The position numbers and the translations under genes are program-made. Of a stretch of 64,000 nucleotides of DNA, positions 12,333-24,743 are shown piece by piece. The stretch's first letter is position 1; every line of letters begins with the position of its first letter. This stretch comes from Gentiana macrophylla (taxonomy: Eukaryota > Streptophyta > Magnoliopsida > Gentianales > Gentianaceae), in contig JAOBSW010001262.1 of NCBI GenBank assembly GCA_026214975.1, forward strand, positions 1 through 64,000. Reading direction: 5' to 3'. The notes below the pieces were generated by a model that searched no databases, was not told the origin of the DNA, and worked only from the letters and a program-made list of their open reading frames with translations.

Positions 12333-13815
12333 TTGTTGAAGAAGCAATTTGAGATCAGTTGGATAATTGCTATGCAAGAAGAATTAAATGAATTTGAAAG
12401 AAATCAAGTTTGGACACTAGTTGAAAGGCCAAGTCATGCAAATATCATTGGTACTAAATGGGTATCTGAAATAAACTTGATGAATCTGGTACCATTGTTA
12501 GAAATAAGGCGGACTAGTTGCAAAGGCTATTCTCAAGCGAAGGAATAGATTTTGATGAAACTTATGCACTGTTGCAAGATTGGAAGCTATCAGTTATTCT
12601 TGGCACATCTTTGCATATAAGAACTTCAAAGTATATCAAATGGATGTCAAGAGTGCATTTTTGAATGGTATCCTAGAGGAGGAAGTGTATGTTCGACAAC
12701 CTCTGGATTTGAAGTTAAAGATCAAGAAGATAAAGTGTATAGACTCAACAAAGCACTTTATGGATTGAAACAAGCACCAAGAGCATGGTATGAGACTCTA
12801 TCTCAATTCTTGGTGGACAATGGTTTTACAAAAGGGACCATTGACAAGACACTTTTCAGAATCAGTGAAGGGGACAACACCTCTTTGGTACAAATTTATG
12901 TTGATGACATAATTTTTGGCTCTGAAAATGATTTACTTTGTGAAAAGTTTGCAAATCTAATGAAAAGTAAATTTCAAATGAGTATGATGGGAGAAATGAA
13001 CTACTTTTTGGGATTGCAAGTCAAACAAATAAAGGATGGAATCTTCATTCATCAAACCAAGTATACCAAAGAGCTTCTTTGAAGAAATTTGGTATGGAAA
13101 GCAACACTAAGAGCTCAACTCCTATGAGTACAAACATCAGTTGGATGAAGATAAAGAAGGTAAAGATGTTGATCGGACTTTATCTGAGGAAGGATGATAG
13201 GCGATCTCTTTGTATCTCACTTTGGTGGAGACTGATATATCCTTTCTTTGTAGGTGTTTGTGCAAGATTTCAATCCAAACCTAAAGAAAGTCATTTAGAG
13301 TGCGATTAAGAGAATTCTCAAGTATCTTAAAGAGACTTTGGGAGTAGGAATTTGGTATTCCAAGGAAGGAAGCTTCAAGGTAATATCCTACTCAGATTAC
13401 GATTATCTTTGGATGCAAGATTGATAGAAAAAGCACCTCAGGAACACAATCAGTTAATGGGAAATAGTGGTCTCTGGTTTAGCAAAAGCAATTCTATTTC
13501 AACTTCCAGCTCTTTGAAATTTGAATACATTCTTTCTTTGGAAGCTCTTTGTGCACAAATACTATAGTTAAGACAACAATTAAGGGATTATGGAATTGAA
13601 GAAAAGGAAATTCCAATCATGTGTGACAACACAAGTGCAATTGCAATCACGAGAAAATCTGTTTTGCATTCAAGAACCAAGCACATTGATGTGAGACATC
13701 ATTTTATAAGAGATCATGTTGAAAAGAAAGATGTGGTGGTTCTATACATCCTCTTGAAGATCAACTTCTTGATATTTTCACTAAGCCACTTGATAGTGAA
13801 AGATTTGCCAAATTA
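12333..13815 (+). pseudogene. copia reverse transcriptase - RNase H (copy 2), frameshifted
   Basis: The RT fingers begin near 12333 (MQEELNEFERNQVWTLVERP). The best open piece, 12735-13082, holds the palm with an intact catalytic YVDD at its residues 55-58, preceded by [13 protein letters not shown] and followed by the EMNYFLGLQVKQ block. RNase H covers about 13380-13815, with CDNTSAIAI and KHIDVRHHFIRDHVEKKDVV near 13620-13730. Frame breaks occur at about 12540, 12710, 13080, 13140 and 13440. Compared with copy 1, most breaks in either copy coincide with CAG or CTG. This part gives the clearest Sirevirus-lineage assignment. Confidence 0.92.
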
Positions 13816-14494
13816 AAATTGAACTTGGAATTATAAAGATTGGTGATATTGAAGGTGTCTTTGGAATTCACCAAGGGATTAGTCTTTGCTATGTTGGGTG
13901 AGCTCACTTAGCAGATTAGTCATTGGTATCAACAATTCCATGTACTTATGTTTGAACAATTGAGCAAATGAGGTTGCCAGAGTTGGTCTTTGTCATGTTG
14001 GGTGAGCTCACTTGTGGATCGAGTCATTGGTGTTAAACTTCATCTTGTATTATCAATTGAACAAAACAAGGAGAAAACAAGGATCGTGAGTCACTTTGTC
14101 GACATCTTCTTTGAAACACATTATCGTGATTCTTTGAGCCCACCTATTTGAGGATACCTTCTTTGAAGGAACTTTACTCGATCAAAGTTATTAAGGTCAA
14201 AAAGCGATTTGGCGGGATATTTATTTTATCCATTATTACCACAGTTAAACCATCCAGCGGTTACAAGCGTTATGGTGAAGTAATGGGCCACGTGTCAAGA
14301 CAAAATTTATTCAGATTAATCGTGGTTACCTCAATATGCGTGCTATGGCAGTTTCAACTACCCCTTTGTCTATATATTCGGACTATTACTCGGAGAATCG
14401 TCACTTGCAAATCTACTTTATCCTTTGCAATCGTTACCTTTGTGTGAACACTGATTTAAGATTCAATCTTCTTCATCTCATTCTTCTCATTATA

Positions 14495-17400
14495 ATGGCG
14501 GAAAAAGTTGATGTACAAATTGAATCAAGCCAAAGTGTTAGAGGTTTTGTTGAAGATGCAAAGCAAAGCGAGGCGGCCATTAACATTGGTGAAGAATAAG
14601 GAGGTATGTAAGTGCGGAAAATGTGTTAAACATAAATTGGACACAATTTCTTATACAAATGTTGTCGATTTACGGAGAAACATTCAAATAAAGGAAAGGC
14701 TGAAGCATTTAAGGCTGCTTTGTAAATGGGCGAAATTGAAGTTTCCCCCGGTCTGTGAGGAAGTTTTGGATTTGTTGAAGTGGTGGGCGGCTCTGTCAAT
14801 CCTGAAGCAATGGGATTGGACAAATTGGCGTTTGTAGATCAGTTAAGGCAGATCTGAGAAATCAAATCCGTTCAGGCATCAGCTGCAAACACATTGGTAT
14901 TGAATACGATCTCTTTGAGCAAGCTCATTGCAAAGAACATACTTGGGCTAGGTGGCGGTATGGACACTCTATCGGGACCCAAGATAGAGTTGATGATTAT
15001 CATCTGTAGGAGCATGAAGTTTGGTGGGCAGTACTTTATTCATTATATGAAGAAAGTGGCCAAGGAAGAGAGTTTAGGGAAGAGGAAGTCAAGGCCTTGC
15101 CCTTAGGATTATTGGTCGGACTCTCTTTGAATCATCTTGAAATTCCCGATGTAGCTTTGTGGATATTAATCAGTCTAGATACAAGAAGGAGATTGATTAT
15201 GCAATTCTGGACTTGATGATGATGAAGAAATTCTTTGGAGAAGGCTGCATTGATGATAATGATGATGGAGATGATGGTGATCTTGGTGGTGGCGGGTTCG
15301 ACCAAACCAAGAAGATTTCCATCAAACCTCTTTGCACCAAAGAAAGCTATTGGAAAGAGGAAGAAAAGTCTTTGATGTTAGAAAGACTACGAAGTCACGA
15401 AACCAAAAGAACAAGAAAGGAAAGCAGCCACTGATTGTTTGTTGAGTGCTTTGAGGTCAAGTGGAGGTTCTTGACCACCTTTGTAGCTTCAAGAAAAGCT
15501 GTTGGTGAAATTCTTAGAGAACAACGGAAGGAAGCAAGTAGAAAAAGAAAATTAACTAGAAAAGATGATGATGATGAACCCCTATCCAAGAGGATGAAGG
15601 AAGTTGCAAAAAAGAAGAAATATGGCAAGGGAAAGAGTTGAAAGATTTGGAGGCTGAGAGGGCCCAAGAAGAAGCATCGGTAGAGAGGAGGAAGAGAAAT
15701 TTGTTGAAAAGGTGAGCCTCTAACTATCATTCCACCGGTTGTTATCGGTGATTCCTCCAATGAAGAAGTTATCAAGTCCACTTGATCTTTGAGCAGGTTG
15801 TTTTTGAGCAATCTGTAGAGGATGTCTGTTGATCTCTTGACCCTGAGCTCTTTGTAGCATCCTTTGAAGAACCACTGACAAACCACTTTGGACTGAACTG
15901 CTTTGTGGTGGTTGAAGAGGTGATGGAAGACTTGGTTGAAGACCACCGCAAATTTGGCAATAGTTCGGGGGAAGAAGCGTCTGCTTTGCTAACCTATTGA
16001 TGAGCATATAAGTCGGGGGAACCAAGTGTGATCTGAGATGGAAGTAGTAGGTACAAATGCACAATCACGACAACTCTTGACTTTCAAACATCTGTAGAAG
16101 ATACCTTGAATCACCTTGTTGGATCCTTTGGAGGTCAACAAGCTCACTGGAGCTGCTCGGAAGATCTTTTATGCCATTTGAGAGGCATGCAAAAGGAGCA
16201 AGAAAAGCCGAAGAGTATGTGGATCCCAAACTTGACAAATGCTTGATTACTTCGAGTGGAAGTTTGGGTTCTACAAAAGACAAAAACATTTGCTCAACCA
16301 ATGTGATTTTGAAGAATGGGTTTTGACAAGTTGGGAGTGGAAAATTTCTTTGGATCGATTGATACAACCTTCTTTGCAATCAAGGCGATGGATCTGTTTG
16401 ATGAGCAACAGAAGGAGGAGGGTATCAAATTTAGAGATCAAGAGATGGTCTGATGATTCCTCTTCATCATCGGATAGTAGAGGAGATTTTCCCTCTGGAC
16501 CGGGGAGAATCAAGTGGGGCTGCACTAACACATGTACCATCGTACCTTGATCCAGCGATCTTTGGAAGATCTCTTGAGGGCGGTAATTTGGAGAAATGGA
16601 TGAGGATCTACAAGATCTCACCATGGATGATCTAGAAGCTTTGATCAATGAAGGAATAAATTTGAGTCTTGGTAAGGTGGTGATGAACCAAGCACATTTC
16701 ATGTTGTAGAGCCTCTTGCACAACTTTGAAGATGTGCTGAGAATCTTGATTTGGATGTGGAAAAGACCCATGACTTGATGAACCAAGTGCTAGTTTAGGA
16801 ATCCATTGAATATCAAAGTGGATTTGACTTTGAAGGATTCTCACCAAAGCGCCATGATTTGACCAAGATTGGTCATGCGAGAAGGTTTTCAAGTGGATAA
16901 TACCAATATATTCAATCCACGAGGAAGTTGAGCAGAGAGTGCAGATTTCTTTGAAGACACTGGACAAAGGTTGGAGCAGGAGAGTGCAGTTGAGTCTCAA
17001 GCGACACTGGACAAAGGTTGGAACAAACTTTGGGTTTGGAGAAACCCTGTTGTTGATGAATTTGCTTTGTAGTGGAGCTGCTTTGGAGCCAAGGCCCTTT
17101 GTAGGAAAATATAGTCGTGAGGCTAGCTGCATTAATGAGGATGAGCATTTCTTTGGACTATAACTCTGATGATGAAGAATTTCAAATTTTGGAGAAGAAG
17201 AAGTTGTTGAAGAACTTTGCACAAGATCCTATCCTTGAAGATGTTCTTGGTGCAATGGTTGAGAAGGACCTCCCCTGCTTTGGGAGAGAGATGAGTAGAG
17301 CCATGGTCATCGGTGAGACAATGAGGCACAATATAGAGTTGAGGAGCTGCTTGATGGATCTCCGATGAGTAGAATGGCCAGTGGAGTGCCAATTGAAGTT

Positions 17401-18414
17401 GTCAATGAGTTAAGAACTGTAAGAAATGATATGCAATAGTTAAGAACTCAATTGGACAGGCAAGAACAAAGATTTGAAGAACTAATGAAGATGGTAAATG
17501 ATAATAGACAATCTACTGATTCAGTTGCTTCAAACTTTGCATCTACTCAAAATGCTGTGAATGATCTGATATATGATGTAAGATATATCAAGCAAAGGAA
17601 CACTTGAAGGACAAGTTTTTGAAAGATCAACTTACATCCGTTCATCAAAAACTTGACAAGCTTCTTTGAAAGCTAGCTTGAGCTTTCTTCTTTGCACAAC
17701 AACAACTCTTGTGCTGATCCCAAATTCTTGAAAGGATCAGCAATTTGGAAGAGACCACGCAATCAAGGATTACTTCACTTGATACTAGGCTGGAACTATG
17801 GCGAGGTCAATTACGCAGTGATAGTATCACGAGGAAGCTATTCATGGCCTTATCTCACGTTTTGTTGATGATGTCACTAAGGGAAGAGGGCCAATCATTT
17901 GCGACAAAAGGAGGTGCGCTAGACTCTTTGCACAAAAGAGATGGGTGATGATACAAATGCCTTTAGGCAACTTTGCACTGGAAGAGTGCAACTTCGATGA
18001 TCTCTATCACGGTACAAGAAAGAGTTTCATAATGAAGGAGACCCTATCGTGACATGGGATTTCATGAAGGTCTTAACTCTTTCTTAAGTTTGAAGTTTTG
18101 GGAGGCAAGGATTAGAGCTTTAAGAGCAACTACCGAGGCGGAAGGAGTAGCGAGAGGTGAAAAGGTCTTTGCCAATTACAAAAGCAAAAGATTCTTTGGA
18201 TGAATTTAGGAGAAATTTGTATATGAAGTTTGGCTTGAGGGTGAATCAGATCAATCTTGTCTGCTGAAGCATGGAATTGGTGGAAACAAGTCAATTCTTA
18301 TATTGACTTTACACTTATTGAGAATGAATGGATGGTTGAAATGATAGAAGAGATCGAGAGCCTATCAAGAGCAAAAGTGAGAAGGCTAGACAAGAAAGAG
18401 AGAAGAGACAATAG
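14495..18414 (+). pseudogene. extra 3' ORF region of the Sirevirus-type element (copy 2)
   Basis: This is the second copy of the unknown reading frame described at 2501-6409. It starts MAEKVDVQIESSQSVRGFVE at the ATG at 14495 and ends in the same EKARQEREKRQ tail at 18414. Readable pieces include 14894-15106 (NTISLSKLIAKNILGLGGGM), a basic KR-rich run near 15540-15640, and LEERAFTE-poor acidic and coiled-coil stretches to 17950. Both copies preserve the same segment order over 3.9 kb, which argues that it was once one large protein of roughly 1300 residues or a few adjacent ones. No domain could be named. Many frameshifts are private to one copy. Confidence 0.6.
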
Positions 18415-18575
18415 ATCGGCTACTTTTCATTGTTTATCTTTCTTTGTATCTAGTTGTAATAGCGTGAACAAATATTTATAATGAGAATTGACTAAATTTG
18501 TTACTGTTTGTGTTTTTATCTTTTTGCTTTCTTTGATTAGGTGAGGGTAGTGGCATCATCATCAAAAGGGGAAAT

Positions 18576-20298
18576 TGTTGGACTTATTTCTTAGTTTTGA
18601 TGATGAGTGCCATACTATTGTTATAGTGCAAAGGCAAAAGATGTCTAGATAAAATGTATAGGTTTATTAGAGTTTGATTCATAAATAGGTTTGATCAAAC
18701 AAGCCTTTGTAAAAAGGTCTTGATTGTTTATCAATGAGCTAGTCTAAATCGATGGGGTAGATAGGTCGATGGTGAGTGCAACTCTTGAAGGCTGAAGAGG
18801 CGAAGGCGAAAAGGTGAGGTTCAAACTCGATGAAATGAAGGCTAAGGGATCAAACTTAGTATTTATTGTCAAGGATATGGGATCGGAATTTAGGCAAGTG
18901 CTGTGATGACTAAAGCGATTACATATACCTTGTGTAGAAAGGTCTAAGTTCCACAAGTTGGATGATGTTTGGAACCTAGTTATACTTTAAATGATGTAAA
19001 CCAACTTCACAAACAAAAGTTGGATATAAGAATTAATTTGCATATATATTTTCTGAGACAAAAATATGATGTTCAAGTGATGATTAGTTTCTGATGATGA
19101 TGAAACCTGGCGATATATATACCTCGATTAATTCAAGATTATTGGGAAGTTACATGGATAAGAACGACCAACTACCTCGACTTATCAAGCAAATCAAAGG
19201 CTGAGATTAAAAAGCGTTAGGATGATCCATATTTTTATCCATTGGATACAAGTCAAAGGGTGGAATGATTTGCCTTTGTCAAAAGGTAATCTGGCGATGA
19301 TGTCGATCCTATGAATAGTGATAGAATCACGGTGCTGAGATGGGACAAATACAAAGGCGGTCACATTTGAATTTTAAATTCAAGTCACATGCATTCCTAC
19401 CTATAAATAGAGGACTTTCAACTCAAGAAGAAGATGATGAACTTTGATATAAACTTCAAGTGATAACATTGGTGAAAAACACCTGCTTGAACTTCTTGAG
19501 CTTAAAATTTCTTGATCTAGTTATTTTCTTCAAGTGCATTACGTGTTAAAGCTGCATCAAGCATACACACTTGAAGGCGCAAAGCTGCTTGATTACATCA
19601 TCCTAATCAAGCTGCTTTGCAATTGAATCATTTACTTGATTCATTCTTTATTTTATAAAGAACCTCTTGAAAGCAGTGAAGCATCATTAGGTGTGAAAGA
19701 ATTTGTTGGTTTGTGGTGGAGGGTGGTGAAGAGGCAATTCTACCCTTCAAGGACCAGTGGAAGACTCGGGGCGACAATCCTACACATTCTTAGTTTTGAG
19801 TTTGTGAAGCCATAGTTATTGGTGAAGGACAAGCAACCTAGGATTCTTTGTAACAGATAACTCAAAGATTACTAGTGAATTTCCTCCAACATCACGGGAG
19901 AAGAGTGGGCGTCTGAGGATTACATCACCTGGAACCACTATAAAATCTCTCTACTTACTTCTTTGCATTTATTTTACGCACTTAGTCATTACTCATATCA
20001 ACTCTTGAATCTAGCAAGCTGAAATCTCACACATACACTCTGAATATCTAATACTTAGTAACATATTTAACAACAAGTAACAAGGCTTAATTTTGATATT
20101 ATTCCATTTGCACAAATTCAACAAAGCGAGGCTGTCGATGAACTCTTGTTTATCGGCCAGACTCTTTGAGGTCTCAGCAGACTCTTGAAGTATCGTGAAG
20201 TTGCTGAAATTGCGTAAATTGTTAACTCCAAAGTTTTAAGTGTTAAGTTTATTCACCCCCCCTCTAAACTTAACTAAAGCCTTTTCAAGGGACCAACA
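18576..20298 (+). repeat. copia 3' LTR (copy 2)
   Basis: This 1723-bp LTR starts TGTTGGACTT after the tract CAAAAGGGGAAAT and ends GGGACCAACA at 20298. It matches 6568-8290 in length and almost entirely in sequence. Most differences are small swaps or indels near CAG/CTG. The bases after it (ATAGGAAAGG) start the broken minus-strand gene region. The matching target duplication lies left of the window and cannot be checked. Confidence 0.93.
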
Positions 20299-20618
20299 AT
20301 AGGAAAGGACCTAAGCAACTGAACGTAAGAAATTGAAACACACAAAGTATGAATATATGGAAAAGCGAGAATGATCTCCAAGGCACGTAGAACACGAGAG
20401 ATGGTCTGTCATAGGCAAATGCCATAGACGGACTACTATTCAAAATGTCTCTCAGAATATAATGGAGGTTGATTGATTCAAAACAGTGATTCGTTTGATC
20501 AAACCAGAGAAACTTGGAGGATGTGAACTGATGATGATCGTTTCTTGTTTGCAATATGAGGCCGAAGCATGCCATGTTTGTAATATGATCCATGTTTTCA
20601 TGAAATGTTGCAGTTCAT

Positions 20619-21015
20619 CTCAGGGGTGTAAATGAACCGATCTGAATCAAACATTTAGTTATTGAGTTGATCAACCCTTTAAAATAGTGATTGCTCGAAC
20701 TCGGCTTGAAGTCGTTCGAGCAGGGAAAATTTACTTGAGATCAGCTCGATTATGCTCGCCAAAAGTATGAGCACTCTCAAGCTCGATTCAAGCAGCTCGA
20801 AAAAATGTAAGGCTTTAAGGTGCTCTAGTTTAGCTTGTTAAATAATACATAGTGATGTACATTTTCAATATATTATAATAATAATGCTTGATAAAGAAAA
20901 TCAACATTTCGAGTCAAGCTTCAAACTGCTCAAGTTCCGTTAAATCATATAGAACAAGCATTTCACAAGCCGAGCATCGAGCAACTCGTAAGTGGGTCGG
21001 ATTGTTTAGCTCGGC
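20619..21015. repeat. CTCGA-rich interspersed repeat, possibly hAT-derived
   Basis: The stretch opens CAGGGGTGTAAATGAACCGA, which resembles a hAT-type end. It is dense in AGCTCGA, CTCGGCTTG and related words up to the GCTCGGCAACTCGACTG near 20995. Such CTCGA-rich repeats are common in plant introns and spacers. I could not find a convincing matching inverted end on the right, so the class is tentative. It lies in a presumed intron of the minus-strand gene fragment. Confidence 0.4.
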
Positions 21016-21091
21016 AACTCGACTGCAAACAATTAATGAAACATGCAAATTATGAAGAAAAAAAACATCACACAGGAGGATGTAAGCTAAC

Positions 21092-21980
21092 CTGGAGAAT
21101 ATTCAGCATATGGATGCAAGTGCGGTGAAAGTTGACCCGGAGCCCGCATTTGAGACATAGACGAGCTAAATATGTCCCAAAATTAGAACAATAAAATCAA
21201 TTTTTGCAGAAAATTACAATAATGAACCCTTACTCGCAGTAAAATCGAGCATTGTAAGCAGAATTCTGAGGAATTGAAGGCTTCAAAAGTGCTGAAATTT
21301 TGTTAACATGTTGACGAACATTGCGCCTGAAACACCAAAATAAAAAATAAAATTAAAAAAAACCGTGATCAATCGAATTTATTCAGCTTTTTACGATTAC
21401 AAAAACACCAAAGCACTATGATAAACAAATAATTTTAGACATACCCAAGACCCAAGTAGTGAAAGAAAGATCAGAGCGGAATGTGACATCTTCAAGAAAT
21501 CGACCAAGGCTTGAAATCGACCAATTAAGGCTTTCACCTTTATTGAGATTGACTGCGTATCAGTTTGAATCAGAGCCTTAATAGCTCGTATCAGCATCGT
21601 ATCAAGGAAAGGTCAAGCCTTTCATACCCTAACCTTCACAAACATCAAGGAACAAGAAATCAAGGCCGAGAAACGAGCTCGAATCGATTCGGTTCGAATC
21701 GGCAATAATTGATAAAAATACGATATACGAAGGGAAAGAATTCACCTTGTCAAATCGTTGACTGCAAATCCAGAGCTTTGAATGCTCAAATCAAGCCATC
21801 GTCATGAACAGTCGGCAGTAAAGCAGCATAAAATCGTTTAAAGACTGCAGCTTTACCACATCAAACCTTCCAAATGTGGATTTCACACATGGTGGCTTGA
21901 AATCGACCGAGGCAGCTTTTGGGTTCTTACCATAATAGGAATCGACCCGTGGAAGAGGAGGTAGAACATAGGAGGGTAAT
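21092..21980 (-). pseudogene. exons of an unrecognised minus-strand gene, cut by the copia insertion
   Basis: The product is not recognised. Three segments have splice signals on the minus strand: 21980-21931 (acceptor TTTGCAG, donor GTAAGAAC), 21326-21234 (acceptor TTTCAG, donor GTAAGG) and 21165-21092 (acceptor TTTAG, donor GTTAGC). The last two join in phase and read RNVRQHVNKISALL followed further on by SSMSQMRAPGQLSPHLHPY. Downstream sequence on this strand (20593-20299) has a 102-codon open stretch that runs into the copia LTR. The phase agreement suggests genuine exons. The insertion suggests the gene, or this copy, is broken. Confidence 0.38.
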
Positions 21981-22168
21981 CTGCAAATGTAATTGCAGAT
22001 AATCGGGAAATTTAGGTTAATAGTGTATAGGAAAAAGGGGTAAAAAACCAAAAAAAGACGGACCAATAGGAGTGTGACACGTGGCAGCCCATTGTGAATC
22101 CTCCCTTGTCTTTTGTATTAGATAGTAGGATATATTATATCATAACATAGACTTACTTACTTGACAAA

Positions 22169-22338
22169 TTTTATAATACAACTGTTGTAGCAAGGTTGTA
22201 CTAAATGGCATACATTACAACCATTCATTTCTAACCTCTCACACACGATAAAAGTGTATTATGTGAAAGAGAGTAAAAATGAGATGCTCTAATGTATGCC
22301 ACTTGGTACAACCTTCTTACAACCGTTGCACAATAAAA
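22169..22338. mobile_element. foldback MITE of about 170 bp
   Basis: The two ends are inverted copies of each other for about 45 bp. The left end runs TTTTATAATACAACTGTTGT and on to TGGCATACATTA. The right end, read on the other strand, runs TTTTATTGTGCAACGGTTGT and on to the same TGGCATACATTA. Only about 75 bp lie between the arms and there is no coding capacity. I could not fix a target duplication. Confidence 0.7.
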
Positions 22339-22559
22339 TCTCTCTACTTATAAATGTGGATAGTTGGACGACGAAAATTGTCGTCTTGTGTTTTTAATTT
22401 TTTTCCCTTTAATAAGAAACAGCGTCGTTTGTCCAATATATCGAATATGTTTGCCCCTTTTCCAAAATACAATTCCACCACGTCATGAGGCCAATAGCTG
22501 CCTTCCATCGCTTCTTCTTGCTGGCATTTAGTGGGCAGCTCCTCGTGTATATAGTTTTT

Positions 22560-24725
22560 CCATCCTTTCTCTTAGATCTTCCATGTTTCTCTACACTTCT
22601 CTGCACCGCCTCTCACTCTCCTTCTACATCTCCTCCACAGCTCGGTCTTCAGTGCTCTGGCTTATCTTCTTCACCATCTTTGTTGCTCTGTCGGTGGTGT
22701 ATAGCTGTTGGAAGACCATCGTATATTCAGGTAAAATGGCTGTTTTGTGTATTTGGGTCATTCGGTTTCTGTTTTTTAGTTATTTGGCTTATCTTCTTCA
22801 CCTTGCTGTTGCTCTGTTCTTCTGTGTTTGCATTCGGTTTCTGTTGCAAATTATTCAGGTTTTGTGGGTTCCAAATTATTCAGGTTTGATGAATCATTCT
22901 ATCTTGTTTCTATTCTACTTTACGTGCTTAACTCGATTTGGTTCTTGATCATTTCCGCGACTTATTACTACATACCTAGGTTCCCGAAGATCGCAATTTC
23001 TCTTGCTTCAAACCGGTGAAAGTTGATTGCAAAGGCTCTCTATTTTTTCCTTCAAATCTTTAAATTAGATTGTGAATTTGTGGTTAGTATTGAGGTGGGA
23101 TTGGAAATTTTTCGAATTAATGGAAAAGTTAAATTCTTTGATAAAATTATGAGAATTCTCGATTTCCAATGGTGTAAAAGGAAAAATAGAATAAGGGATT
23201 GCTTTGTTTTTGGGTTTGGTGTGTGATTCACTTGGTCTTATGTTACGCCTTCTCTCCTTTTCTTTTTGCTACTGATTGTAAGGTGGTTTAATGCCTACTT
23301 TGATAGAGCCTCAAAAGTTGTTTACTTTGCCTTTTACTCACTATTTTGCATAATTATTGTTCTTTTGCTTTCTTTTTTTCCATGTGCATTTATCCTCTTC
23401 TTCTTTTTGTTATCTAATTTTATCTTATTTCATGAGGTTGAATAATAGTGTTCATTCATTCTGTTGTCAAGGGAAATGTGGGGCTCCCCAATAAGAGGAT
23501 AATGGAAACTCAGAAAGCAACCACAAATAGACTTGGTTCAATCAGAGAGAGAAAGAAAGCTTTGCAACAAGATGTAACCTTCTAATTTGTTCAATTTAAT
23601 GTTATGATATCTTATTATCTATATTCATTCTTAATCAATTTGCAAATTTTAAGGTTGACGAGCTAAAAATAAAACTCGAGACATGAGGAGAATGTGCACA
23701 TGACTTTGGAGAGAGCATTTACAAGGCCTCTTGGTGCCCTACCTAAATCTTCCGCCGTATCTTCCACCTCATGTTAGTCTTTCATTCTATACTAAACTTA
23801 TGTAATCTTAATATATTGTCTCCAATTGAAAGCGATATATTGTGGTATCGATACTTATAGACACTGGAGCTTCTTCTTTGAAGTAGTAGTATTGGAAGAG
23901 GAAGTTTTTAGGCTCGAAGACCAAGTAGTACATTTCGGACAAGGATTATACCAAGAATCTGTCTACATTTCATCATCAAAAGGAATATGGACAATTCATG
24001 TGAACCATGTGATCATTCTCCAATAAACATTAGGAGACGAAGCAAACTAAGTTGGCTTTGAAGATGAAGAAATTCCAATCCTCAATGGTATACATAATTC
24101 ATTTTGTTTCAACTATCTGAAAAAAAACTCTTTTATAGTGTAATATCTGATTTTCTAATTTCATTTTTAGACACAGGTGTTGGAAAAGAGAACAATCGGT
24201 GTTCTAATCCACCAAATGATAAGCGAAGTCTCTGGTATAGCAAGACAGATTTATTAGAACTCCTTTAAAAAATCTCCTTTGAATATAAATCACCAGAAAA
24301 ACTCTTAGATCCCAGAAAATTGCAGGTTCTAACATCGTACCTTTTGTTTGACATGGTAGTTGGTCCGTTTCTCGTAAAACGAATACGTGATTTTTGAATA
24401 TTTTCAGGTAGATATAAACCAAGAGAGTAAAATTCGGACCCCTGTTAAAGGAACAGAAAAATCTTCTGGAGGCGACGGTCCAAATGTAATTTTAGAGAAT
24501 ATTTTGAAATGTTTATCCAACATTTTCATTATAATGAGCTCAAAAAGGAGCAAAAGCATAGCAAGTCCATTGATTTCACTATCAACATTAAATTATTCGG
24601 AGAAAAACATGGAAGGCGTGGAGTTTAAGGATCCATACAGTATATGCTCGTAGTTTGGGAAACGAGCCATTGGTCCATATAAGAACTTATTTTCAGTGGA
24701 GGCAGCCTCTATCAATATTGGTAAT
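22560..24725 (+). pseudogene. 5' part of a MIP1 leucine-zipper / DUF547 gene
   Basis: The family is plant-specific and of uncertain biochemical role, with an N-terminal MIP1-type leucine zipper and a C-terminal DUF547 domain. Exons with GT-AG borders are visible. 23472-23573 reads GNVGLPNKRIMETQ then SIRERKKALQQD. 23654-23772 reads VDELKIKL and, after a frame slip, [13 protein letters not shown]. About 23862-23985 reads [20 protein letters not shown] and [10 protein letters not shown]. 24174-24320 starts GVGKENNRCSNP. 24410-24720 includes ILKCLSNIFIIMSSK, DPYSICS and GPYKNLFSVEAASINIG. The DUF547 core should follow but is missing: an Athila-like element starts at 24744, and what lies beyond it is MAP kinase sequence. 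Two frame slips confirm it is a pseudogene. 22560-23470 probably holds leader exon and intron. Confidence 0.85.
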
Positions 24726-24743
24726 CCTCAATCCTTGGGTCAG

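Larger units (their letters stand above)
8291..18575 (+). mobile_element. Sirevirus-type Ty1/copia element, complete internal region (copy 2)
   Basis: This 10.3-kb internal region sits between two 1723-bp LTRs. The order is gag with two zinc knuckles, protease remnant, integrase, reverse transcriptase, RNase H and a 3.9-kb extra region, which is the copia order. The size and the extra 3' region fit the Sirevirus lineage, as do RT blocks such as [13 protein letters not shown]. It is not coding-competent as written because every gene is interrupted. Sequence between 9740 and 10690 and between 11500 and 12330 reads as broken gag-pol linker and integrase, with no additional gene visible. Confidence 0.92.
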
